Positions 43,901 through 50,263 of a DNA stretch of 50,263 bases are shown here, piece after piece. Positions within the stretch are counted from its first letter, which is position 1. Each line of letters opens with the position of its first letter. The stretch covers positions 1-50,263 of the forward strand of contig DHLW01000015.1 of assembly GCA_002405485.1 (NCBI GenBank), written 5' to 3'. The position numbers and the translations under genes were made by a program. The notes beneath the pieces were generated by a model. The model did no database searches. It was not told the DNA's origin and worked only from the letters and a program-made list of their open reading frames with translations. This DNA comes from Phycisphaerales bacterium UBA4658. Its GTDB lineage: Bacteria; Planctomycetota; Phycisphaerae; Phycisphaerales; UBA1924.

Positions 43901-44353
43901 GCCGTGAGCAACATCGTCACACGCTACGGCGCAGATATCTTCTTCCGGCTGCAGATCGGTGGCCAGGTCGGCCTCTCCGGCGGACCCCGGTGGAAGAAGT
44001 ACCACAGCGGTCGCACGGTGACGACGGGGACAATCACCTGCAGCGGCGAGATCACGGTCTACGTCGCCCTCGGCGGACGCGCTGGTTCTGACGCCATCGT
44101 CTCGGCCGAGGTCACCGCCGGCGGCCGATCCGGTATCGCGCTCACCGCCGAGTACGAGTTCGGCAGCACCGGCCTCACCGTCTCGCCGAAGCTCGAGTGG
44201 ACGGGTCTTCAGGCCGTCGCCAACTTCGTGCTTCGCGCCTGTGATGTCGACGTCGGCTCGGGTGAGGGCACGATCACCATCTTCGATCGCCAGCAGATCT
44301 GGCCCGATCCGAACCAGCCCTGCGATCCCGTCCAGATCTTCCCCTCCCGATGA
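40964..44353 (+). CDS. vgrG: VgrG spike with long C-terminal extension (candidate evolved effector)
   Basis: 1129 residues (TssI). ATG at 40964 with GAGGA about 10 bases upstream. Gp27-like part ([37 protein letters not shown]), gp5 OB-fold ([14 protein letters not shown]...[26 protein letters not shown], near 42140-42340), then beta-prism needle ([20 protein letters not shown]...). From about 42970 an extension of some 460 residues follows: acidic linker, [19 protein letters not shown] (from about 43107), [19 protein letters not shown], a beta-sandwich-like region, a helical stretch with hydrophobic segment [20 protein letters not shown] (about 43858-43917) and a Gly-rich beta region to the end. 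The extension has no domain I recognise; membrane-active or cargo-binding roles are possible. Confidence 0.93.
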   Translation: [1129 protein letters not shown]

Positions 44354-44381
44354 CACCATTCCTCCCGGATCGATCACACCC

Positions 44382-45164
44382 ATGATTCCCGACAATCCCC
44401 AGTACTATCTCGATGTCGAATCGGTCGGGCTCATCTCGAGCATCGGGCTCAACGACGTGCCGATCCTGCAGGATCGTGCCGGCAGTCGCCTTCGCAGCGT
44501 CCGCCCCGTCAATCAGTGGATCAGGCCCGGGGACAACACGCTGCACGTCTTCGGCTCCTGGCCAAAAGGCGTGGAGTTCAAGCCCGGCAAGGCGCTGCTG
44601 AGCGCGTCGGTCTTCATCGCCAGGCCCGACGGCGAAGGCATCCCCGAGCCCCTCATCACCCTTGCCAAACTGGCGTGGCCTCTTGAACCCGCGCCAGAGG
44701 TCTATCCCATGCGGCTGTCCATTCCGTTCAAGGTTCAACTTGCCCCGCCGCTGAAGCTCTGGACCGAGGCGCAGAAGGTCGAGTCGATCGAGAAGTCCGA
44801 TCACTCCACCATGGTGCGCATCGCAAGCGAGCTTGCAGCGGCGATCGCTGGCAGCCGCGCCGATGCCGCCTTCGATCTCGTCAAGTATCGCTACGACGAG
44901 GAAGATCGCGCCTATGGCAAGCCGCAGGACCACTACCGAAAAACCGTGGTCGATCAGTACGACTGGATCGCCTCACATCCCAATCTCAAGGTCCAGCCGC
45001 TGACCACCGATGGATCGACCGTCCGTCTCTTCGGCCAGGGGACCATCGCGCTGCTCGAACGCGATCCCTCCGCAGAAGCGGTGATCCTCACTTCTGACGC
45101 GACAAGATTCCGCATCGGGTGCTATTTCTCCAAGATCGCTGGTGCCTGGAAGATCGTTCGCTAG
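44382..45164 (+). CDS. Unknown protein between vgrG and PAAR (possible adaptor or immunity)
   Basis: 260 residues, no signal peptide or membrane segment. ATG at 44382, 28 bases after vgrG. Begins MIPDNPQYYLDVESVGLISSIGLNDVPI; middle has NQWIRPGDNTLHVFGSWP; C-terminal half is helical then beta (DWIASHPNLKVQPL; CYFSKIAGAWKIVR). I do not recognise the family. Position between the spike and the tip protein suggests a cargo adaptor, a chaperone for VgrG/PAAR or an immunity protein for the VgrG extension or the metallopeptidase. It precedes the PAAR gene by 16 bases. Confidence 0.7.
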   Translation: MIPDNPQYYLDVESVGLISSIGLNDVPILQDRAGSRLRSVRPVNQWIRPGDNTLHVFGSWPKGVEFKPGKALLSASVFIARPDGEGIPEPLITLAKLAWPLEPAPEVYPMRLSIPFKVQLAPPLKLWTEAQKVESIEKSDHSTMVRIASELAAAIAGSRADAAFDLVKYRYDEEDRAYGKPQDHYRKTVVDQYDWIASHPNLKVQPLTTDGSTVRLFGQGTIALLERDPSAEAVILTSDATRFRIGCYFSKIAGAWKIVR

Positions 45165-45180
45165 TTCAAGGAGCTCGTTC

Positions 45181-45504
45181 ATGCCCCCAGCCGCCACCGT
45201 CGGTGACATGCACACCTGCCCCATGCAGACGCCCGTTCCTCCGGGCGCGCCCGTTCCGCACGTCGGCGGGCCGATCCAGGGGCCCGGGTGCTCGACCGTG
45301 CTCATCGGCAACAAGCCCGCCGCCGTCGTCGGCGACGCCTGCATCTGCACGCTCCCCGCCGGGCCCGCCCCGTGCGACTCGATCGCCAAGGGCTCGACGA
45401 CCGTCCTGATTGGGAACAAGCCCGCCGCCCGCGTGGGCGACCTTTCGACTCACGGCGGCAGCATCGCGCCCCCTGGGATTCCCACGGTGCTCATCGGCGG
45501 ATGA
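45181..45504 (+). CDS. PAAR-domain T6SS tip protein
   Basis: 107 residues, forms the sharpened cone on VgrG. Starts MPPAATVGDMHTCPM, with three STVLIGNKPAA-like repeats (STVLIGNKPAAVVGDAC, TTVLIGNKPAARVGDL, TVLIGG) and the His/Cys ligands of the zinc site (H11, C13, and DLSTHGG). Short, without effector extension, so toxic cargo must be carried on other parts. AAGGAG lies 7 bases before the ATG. Stop overlaps an ATG (ATGA) of the following frame. Confidence 0.93.
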   Translation: MPPAATVGDMHTCPMQTPVPPGAPVPHVGGPIQGPGCSTVLIGNKPAAVVGDACICTLPAGPAPCDSIAKGSTTVLIGNKPAARVGDLSTHGGSIAPPGIPTVLIGG

Positions 45505-45536
45505 CCGGCACGCGTCTTGTGCGACGGGAGCGGTCC

Positions 45537-47888
45537 ATGAACTGGCTTGCTGGCATTCGCGCGTCGGTTCTCGCAGCCCTTGCTGTCGTTTCCGGCTCGG
45601 CGGGTGCAGACGAGCCGCTCCCCACGCTCGTGATCTCCGGCGACAACACGGTCATTTCGAAGTCCTGCGTCGTGGTCATCCCGCCTGGCGCGATTCTCGC
45701 CGATGCGGACAGCGACGGTGTGCTGCACGTCGCGGCCGACGACATCACCATCGTGTTTGCGCCCGGCTCCGTGCTGCGCGGTTCGGCCGAGACACTTGCC
45801 CCCGAACGACGGTCGGGCGTCGGGATCCGCGTTCGCGATCGTCGCCGCGTGACCATTCGCAACGCACACGTGCACGGGTTCAAGGTCGCCGTGCACGCGT
45901 CCACGGCGTCGGGGCTCGTCGTCGAGGATGCCGACCTGTCGGACAACTTCGCCGAGCGATTGCGATCGACCCCAGAGGCCGAGGACGCCTCGGACTGGCT
46001 CTGGCCGCACCGCAACGACGACAACGAGTGGATGCGGTCCTATGGAGGAGCACTGGTTGTTGAGGACTCGAGCGACGTGACGATTCGCCGCGTCAAGGTG
46101 CGACGAACGCAGAACGGGATCCTCCTTGATCGCGTTCTGGATTCGCGGGTGTACGACAATGACTGCTCGTTTCTCTCCGGCTGGGGCCTGGCGATGTGGC
46201 GATCCAGCCGCAACGTGGTCTCGCGGAACGCCTTCGATTTCTGCGTCCGCGGGTACAGCCACGGGGTCTACAACCGCGGACAGGATTCCGCCGGCATTCT
46301 CGCGTTCGAGCAGTGCTCCGGAAACGTCTTTGCCGAGAACTCGGCGATCTGCGGCGGAGACGGCTTCTTCGGCTTCGCCGGACGCGATGCCCTCGGCGAG
46401 GCCTGGATGGAGCAGCAAAGAGCGCGGCTGCGATCATCCACCGGCAAGACCGAGGTCGATTCGGCGATCGTCATCCCCGAGAGCGAATCGTCGTGGCGCT
46501 CGGGGGCCGGGTGCAACGCCAACGTCTTCGTGGGCAACGACTTCTCCTTCGCCGCCGCGCACGGGATCGAACTCACGTTCTCGTTCGACAACCTGATCAT
46601 CGGCAATCGCATCGTCGGCAACGCCATCTGCGGCGTGTGGGGCGGCTATTCCGCGCGGACCTGCATCTCCGGAAACTTCCTGCAGAGCAACGGCGACGCG
46701 GGCTACGGACACGAACGCGGCGGGATCAACATCGAGCACGGTCGTGATAATCGCATCGTCGCCAACACGTTCGTGGACAACGCCGTCGGGGTGCATCTGT
46801 GGGCGCGGACAGCCTCGCCTCTGGCCCGCCTGCCGTGGAGCGTCGCCAACAGCGAGCCAGACGCCGAGGGGCAGACGCGATCGATCCCGTCCGCACGCAC
46901 GGTCATCGCGCACAACACCTTTGAGGGGGACGATGTCGCGCTCCGCGTGCGGAACGCGCGATCCACGACATTTGTCAAGAATGCAACGCGCAACGTCGAA
47001 CGCCCGATCGATGCTGACGAGCAGAGCCAGATCCTCTCTCCCGAGTCGGTCGATCAGCCGGAGCCCCCTCCGGCCATCGTCGTGCTGGGCGATGCCTCTC
47101 CCGTCGGCGCCCGGGCGACGCTCACCGGCGATGGGCGCCAGGGCATCATCATGGGAGCGTACTTCCCCTGGGATCACGCGTCGCCGCTCGTGCGCAGAGC
47201 CCGCGTCGACCGCACCGAGACTCGCGAGACCTATGAGGTCTTCGGCGCCGGTCAGGAAGTTCGGGCCGAGGTGATCACCGGCGCTGTCCAGGTGCGTGTG
47301 ATCAACCGAGCCGAGGGCGCGCCCGCGACCGTGCCCGCGGAGGTCCGCGTCTGGTCGACGACTCCGGGCGTTCATCCCTATGCCGTCATGATCGCCGGAG
47401 ACTCCATTGCCCAGCGGGTGCTCGGGGTACTCGTGCGAGCCCAGTGGACCGCGCGTGTGTTCGCATGGACGGTCGATCCGATGGTGGATCTGCCGGGCTG
47501 GCGGACGGAAGCGAATGGCGACTCGGCGGTCGAGATCACGCTGCCGGCGATCGACCTTGCCCTTGGGACAAAGGGCCCGAGCGCGCTGGGCCTTGATCCC
47601 CGTCTGACGGCCGCAGGGCTCGGCACAACGCGATACGGCATCATCGCAACCACGCGGGTGCCGATGCCCAAAGGGCGCTGGATGATCCGGACACGATCCG
47701 ATGATGGCGTTCGCGTGATCGCGGACGGACGCACCATCATCGAGCGATGGGACATCCACGTCCCGACGACCGATCAGGCCGAACTGGTCCTCGCCGAGCC
47801 GAAGGACGTCGAGATCACGGTCGAGTACTTCCAGAACCAGGGACACGCGGCGCTTTCGGTCGACATCGAGCCCGCGACGGCGCCATGA
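45537..47888 (+). CDS. Secreted right-handed beta-helix protein with C-terminal PA14-like domain
   Basis: 783 residues. Signal peptide (WLAGIRASVLAALAVVSGSAGA-DEP), parallel beta-helix repeats of the PbH1/NosD kind (VTIRRVKVRRTQNGILLDR, NVFVGNDFSFAAAHGIELTFS, NLIIGNRIVGNAICGVWGG), then after a linker a PA14-like beta-barrel (GRWMIRTRSDDGVRVIADGRTII...VEITVEYFQNQGHAALSVDI), usually a carbohydrate-binding or matrix module. ATG at 45537 has GGGAG 7 bases upstream; an ATG at 45501 overlapping the PAAR stop would add 12 residues. It is coupled by ATGA overlap to galactokinase. Probably acts on or binds polysaccharide outside the cell; a catalytic site is not identified. Its link to T6SS is by position only. 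Confidence 0.78.
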   Translation: MNWLAGIRASVLAALAVVSGSAGADEPLPTLVISGDNTVISKSCVVVIPPGAILADADSDGVLHVAADDITIVFAPGSVLRGSAETLAPERRSGVGIRVRDRRRVTIRNAHVHGFKVAVHASTASGLVVEDADLSDNFAERLRSTPEAEDASDWLWPHRNDDNEWMRSYGGALVVEDSSDVTIRRVKVRRTQNGILLDRVLDSRVYDNDCSFLSGWGLAMWRSSRNVVSRNAFDFCVRGYSHGVYNRGQDSAGILAFEQCSGNVFAENSAICGGDGFFGFAGRDALGEAWMEQQRARLRSSTGKTEVDSAIVIPESESSWRSGAGCNANVFVGNDFSFAAAHGIELTFSFDNLIIGNRIVGNAICGVWGGYSARTCISGNFLQSNGDAGYGHERGGINIEHGRDNRIVANTFVDNAVGVHLWARTASPLARLPWSVANSEPDAEGQTRSIPSARTVIAHNTFEGDDVALRVRNARSTTFVKNATRNVERPIDADEQSQILSPESVDQPEPPPAIVVLGDASPVGARATLTGDGRQGIIMGAYFPWDHASPLVRRARVDRTETRETYEVFGAGQEVRAEVITGAVQVRVINRAEGAPATVPAEVRVWSTTPGVHPYAVMIAGDSIAQRVLGVLVRAQWTARVFAWTVDPMVDLPGWRTEANGDSAVEITLPAIDLALGTKGPSALGLDPRLTAAGLGTTRYGIIATTRVPMPKGRWMIRTRSDDGVRVIADGRTIIERWDIHVPTTDQAELVLAEPKDVEITVEYFQNQGHAALSVDIEPATAP

Positions 47889-49015
47889 GCGAGCCGTTCT
47901 GGGCCAGTGATCTGCGACGCGCCGTGAACGAGTATCGTCGCATCTTCGCCGCACGGCCGGCGCACGCGGCGATGGCGCCGGGTCGCGTGAATCTCATCGG
48001 CGACCATACGGACTACACCGGCGGGTTCGTGCTGCCGATGGCGATCGACTCGGCGTGTGTTGCAGTCGGTGATCGCCGCGATGGTGAACCGACCGAAGTG
48101 CACACGTGCGATTCCGCGGACCCGCAGTGGGATCGATACGCGAGAGGAGTGTGCGCGATCGCCGGCGTCCAGATGCGTGCCGTGGTCGCCGGAAGCGTGC
48201 CGATCGGCGGCGGGCTGAGCTCGTCGGCCGCGCTTGAGTGCGCCATCGCGCTGCTGGTGGAGAGCGCCACCGGCACTCGACGGGAGAGGCTCGAGTGGGC
48301 CGATGTGTGCCGGCGAGCGGAGCATGAGTTCGCCGGCGTGCCGTGCGGCATCATGGATCAACGCGCGTCGCTCTGTGCGGAGGCCGGCTGCGCCCTCCGC
48401 ATCGACTGCCGGTCACTGGAGACTGAGTCCATTCCGATTCCGGAGTCGTGCGCGATCATCGTCGCCGATTCCGGTGTCCGCCACGCCCTTGCACGTTCGG
48501 AGTATCCGGCACGTCGGGATGCGTGCGAGAGGGCGGCCCGACTGCTTGGCGTGCCGTCGCTGCGCGACATCGATGCGCGCCGTCTGAGCGCGATGCGGGG
48601 GACTCTCGACGAGGTCCTGTTCCGCAGGGCGTGCCACGTTGTCAACGAGAACGCTCGCGTGCTGGCCGCGTGCGAGGCCTTGCGTGCCGGCGACGTGACA
48701 CGATTGGGCGCACTCATGAACGCTTCGCACGACTCGCTGCGAGACCTCTTCGAGGTGTCCTGCTCCGAGCTCGATGAACTCGTTCGAATCGCTCGGGGAG
48801 TCTCCGGGGTCTTCGGAGCGAGGATGACAGGAGGGGGATTCGGCGGAAGCTGTGTGATCGCCGCCGACGCGCGGGTCGGTCCTCAGGTTGTGTCTGAGAT
48901 CAGGCATCGGTGTCTTCGAGTCACCGGGCATGACTGCGGGCCGCGGATCGTCCGTTCCTTGGGTCCGGCCAGGGTGCTTCCGTCGCCTTTGCTCGCCCAA
49001 CTCCCCGAGGCATGA
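47885..49015 (+). CDS. galK: Galactokinase (GHMP kinase)
   Basis: 376 residues. Phosphorylates galactose at C1 (Leloir pathway). Motifs: GRVNLIGDHTDY (33-44, galactokinase signature), GGGLSSSAA (108-116, ATP-binding GHMP motif), GIMDQ with catalytic-base D158, and MTGGGFGGS (314-322). All are intact. ATG at 47885 overlaps the upstream stop (ATGA). No galT/galE neighbours are visible. Possibly serves sugar released with the upstream beta-helix protein, which is inference. Other GHMP kinases with this fold are less likely, given the HTDY signature. Confidence 0.92.
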   Translation: MSEPFWASDLRRAVNEYRRIFAARPAHAAMAPGRVNLIGDHTDYTGGFVLPMAIDSACVAVGDRRDGEPTEVHTCDSADPQWDRYARGVCAIAGVQMRAVVAGSVPIGGGLSSSAALECAIALLVESATGTRRERLEWADVCRRAEHEFAGVPCGIMDQRASLCAEAGCALRIDCRSLETESIPIPESCAIIVADSGVRHALARSEYPARRDACERAARLLGVPSLRDIDARRLSAMRGTLDEVLFRRACHVVNENARVLAACEALRAGDVTRLGALMNASHDSLRDLFEVSCSELDELVRIARGVSGVFGARMTGGGFGGSCVIAADARVGPQVVSEIRHRCLRVTGHDCGPRIVRSLGPARVLPSPLLAQLPEA

Positions 49016-49035
49016 CGAATCCCGGGGAAACGCCC

Positions 49036-49054
49036 TGCAAACAGCATGCAAACA
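49036..49054 (+). repeat. Two TGCAAACA direct repeats upstream of the UspA gene
   Basis: TGCAAACA at 49036-49043 and 49047-49054, an 11-base period (one helical turn), 120-140 bases upstream of the usp start. Could be a regulator binding site or chance. Confidence 0.3.
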
Positions 49055-49092
49055 CGCGGTTCAGAAGAGGCGAGTGGTCCGTTGAGTCGATC

Positions 49093-49098
49093 TATGAT
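49093..49098 (+). promoter_or_regulatory. Possible -10 element of the UspA gene
   Basis: TATGAT at 49093-49098 matches the -10 consensus in 5 of 6 positions; no good -35 is seen 16-18 bases upstream. It lies about 75 bases before the gene start, in the 158-base galK-usp gap. Confidence 0.25.
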
Positions 49099-49173
49099 GT
49101 GCAGGTGATGAGGCCGAGTCGTGCGAGCGGCCGAGTCGCGGTGGGGGAAGGCGGGTGAGCAGGAGGGTGGCCG

Positions 49174-50136
49174 ATGAACGCGCTCAAGGACATCGTTGCC
49201 GCGGTGGACTTCTCCGAGTGCTCAGACGCGGCGCTGGCGCAGGCCATGCGGTTTGCATCGTGGAACACGGCGCAGTGTGCGCGGGTCCACGCGGTGCACG
49301 CGATCGAGCCGATGCTCTACGACATCGCCCAGCCCGTTCTCATGTTTCCCGTGCCCGACATGAACGAGCTCATCGACGAGGCCAACCGCCGCTGGAAGGC
49401 CGAGTCGGCGAAGTGGACCGAGCTCGCGCACGTCGAGTTTCAGACCCTCGTGGGCCATCCGTCCGCGGAGATCGTCCGCAAGGCGATGGAGTCCGGGAGT
49501 GAACTGATCTGCATCGGCGCGCACAGCACCATCGACGCTTCCCGCGGCGTCGGCGCCGTGGGCGCGGGTGTGGCGCGGCACGCGACCTGCGACGTGCTGC
49601 TCACGCAGGCGCGGCATGTCGGGCCCTTCCGCGCCGTCGTCGCCTGCGTCGACTTCTCACCCACGTCGCTCGAGGCCCTCGAGAGCGCCGTGCGAATCGC
49701 CGCCCAGGACTCGGCGTCGCTCATGGTGCTGCACGTCTACCGCGAGCCGTGGGCGCGCGGGTCCGTCGTGCCCGAGATCGCTCGGCACATGCCCGACTTC
49801 GCCGACAAGTTCCGCGCCAGCGTCACATCCAGTGTCGAGGCGTTCTGCCGCCCCTTCGAGCACGAGCTCAAGGCCCTCAAGGCCACGTTCCACGCCGTCG
49901 CGGATGCCTCACACGCCCGCGGGGTGATGCGATTTGCCGCCGAACGCTCCGCCGACCTCATCGTCCTCGGTGCTCGCGGACAGAGCACGCTTCGGCAGAT
50001 GATCTTTGGTACAACCGCCGAGCACGTGGTCCGCGAGTCGCGATGCAGCGTGCTCATCATCAAGCCGCCCGTGCCCCCCGAGCCGGAATCGCCCGATCGC
50101 AAGCCGGAGCTTGAGATCCTGAAGCCGGCGTTCTAG
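49174..50136 (+). CDS. Tandem universal stress protein (two UspA domains)
   Basis: 320 residues with two UspA domains, about 1-148 and 150-297. First: MNALKDIVAAVDFSECSDAAL...ELICIGAHST; second: FRAVVACVDFSPTSLEALE...DLIVLGARGQSTLRQMIFGTTAEHVVRESRCSVLIIKP, with the G-x2-G-x9-G-S/T nucleotide-binding pattern intact (GARGQ...FGTTAE), while the first domain has a weaker loop (GAHSTIDASRGVGAVG). Pro/Glu-rich tail (PPVPPEPESPDRKPELE). ATG at 49174 follows GGAGG by about 7 bases. Soluble; probably stress or nucleotide-responsive. Confidence 0.92.
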   Translation: MNALKDIVAAVDFSECSDAALAQAMRFASWNTAQCARVHAVHAIEPMLYDIAQPVLMFPVPDMNELIDEANRRWKAESAKWTELAHVEFQTLVGHPSAEIVRKAMESGSELICIGAHSTIDASRGVGAVGAGVARHATCDVLLTQARHVGPFRAVVACVDFSPTSLEALESAVRIAAQDSASLMVLHVYREPWARGSVVPEIARHMPDFADKFRASVTSSVEAFCRPFEHELKALKATFHAVADASHARGVMRFAAERSADLIVLGARGQSTLRQMIFGTTAEHVVRESRCSVLIIKPPVPPEPESPDRKPELEILKPAF

Positions 50137-50263
50137 CCGGTGCGGCGATCCGACAACCCGATCGGGGTTCCGCGTGGTTCCCAGTGCGGCTCGGCCCGAG
50201 CAGGGGTGGAGCTGCGGGCAAGTGCTGGGGGGGGTGGGGGGGGATGGGGGCGGGCTGGTCGGA
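50137..50263 (+). other. G-rich end of window
   Basis: 127 bases after the usp stop with no gene. From 50227 it is nearly pure G on the + strand: G8, T, G8, AT, G5, C, GGG. This would be a candidate G-quadruplex or replication/transcription pause site. Confidence 0.4.

Noticed and set aside
1..50263. CRISPR arrays, tRNA or rRNA genes, insertion sequences, integrase or att sites
   Set aside because: None was visible; no spaced short repeats, no transposase motifs, no tRNA-like cloverleaf noticed by eye.

Overview
The DNA is GC-rich (roughly two thirds G+C by eye) and reads like a Planctomycete, probably of the Phycisphaerae: a UvrA with an acidic insertion, GTG and TTG starts, a filamentous-haemagglutinin-like giant protein, and type VI secretion (T6SS) proteins that diverge from proteobacterial versions. 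This placement is an inference from protein style; no rRNA gene is present.

Layout. 1-5339 is a housekeeping flank: the 3' part of uvrA (+), convergent and antisense-overlapping with rnc (-); the tiny rpmH gene for ribosomal protein L34 (+) with leader and terminator; an HD-GYP c-di-GMP phosphodiesterase and a small lipoprotein (both -). From 5751 to about 45504 nearly everything is one T6SS cluster on the + strand. First comes a TagH-like protein without FHA domain, tssK, tssL, tssM and a TagF/formylglycine-enzyme-like fusion (5751-16087). A two-partner secretion pair follows: a TpsB outer-membrane transporter and a 3159-residue TpsA-type exoprotein (16294-28080). The T6SS then resumes with tssA, tssB, tssC, two hcp genes, tagJ, tssE, tssF, tssG and tssH/clpV (28206-40056). 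An effector-loading island follows: an HExxH (M91/NleD-like) metallopeptidase candidate, a VgrG with a long C-terminal extension, an unknown protein and a PAAR tip protein (40090-45504). The strand continues with a secreted beta-helix/PA14 protein and a translationally coupled galactokinase, and ends with a tandem-UspA protein.

How it fits together. TssK/E/F/G/VgrG/PAAR make the baseplate and tip, TssL/TssM the membrane complex, TssB/TssC the sheath, Hcp the tube, TssA the assembly cap and ClpV the recycling motor. TagF- and TagH-like proteins suggest post-translational control. No TssJ lipoprotein and no PpkA/PppA kinase/phosphatase pair is visible. The most unusual points are the two-partner secretion operon nested inside the T6SS cluster, the TagF-membrane-FGE fusion, the metallopeptidase and the VgrG extension as candidate new effectors, and the unknown gene between vgrG and PAAR as candidate adaptor or immunity protein.
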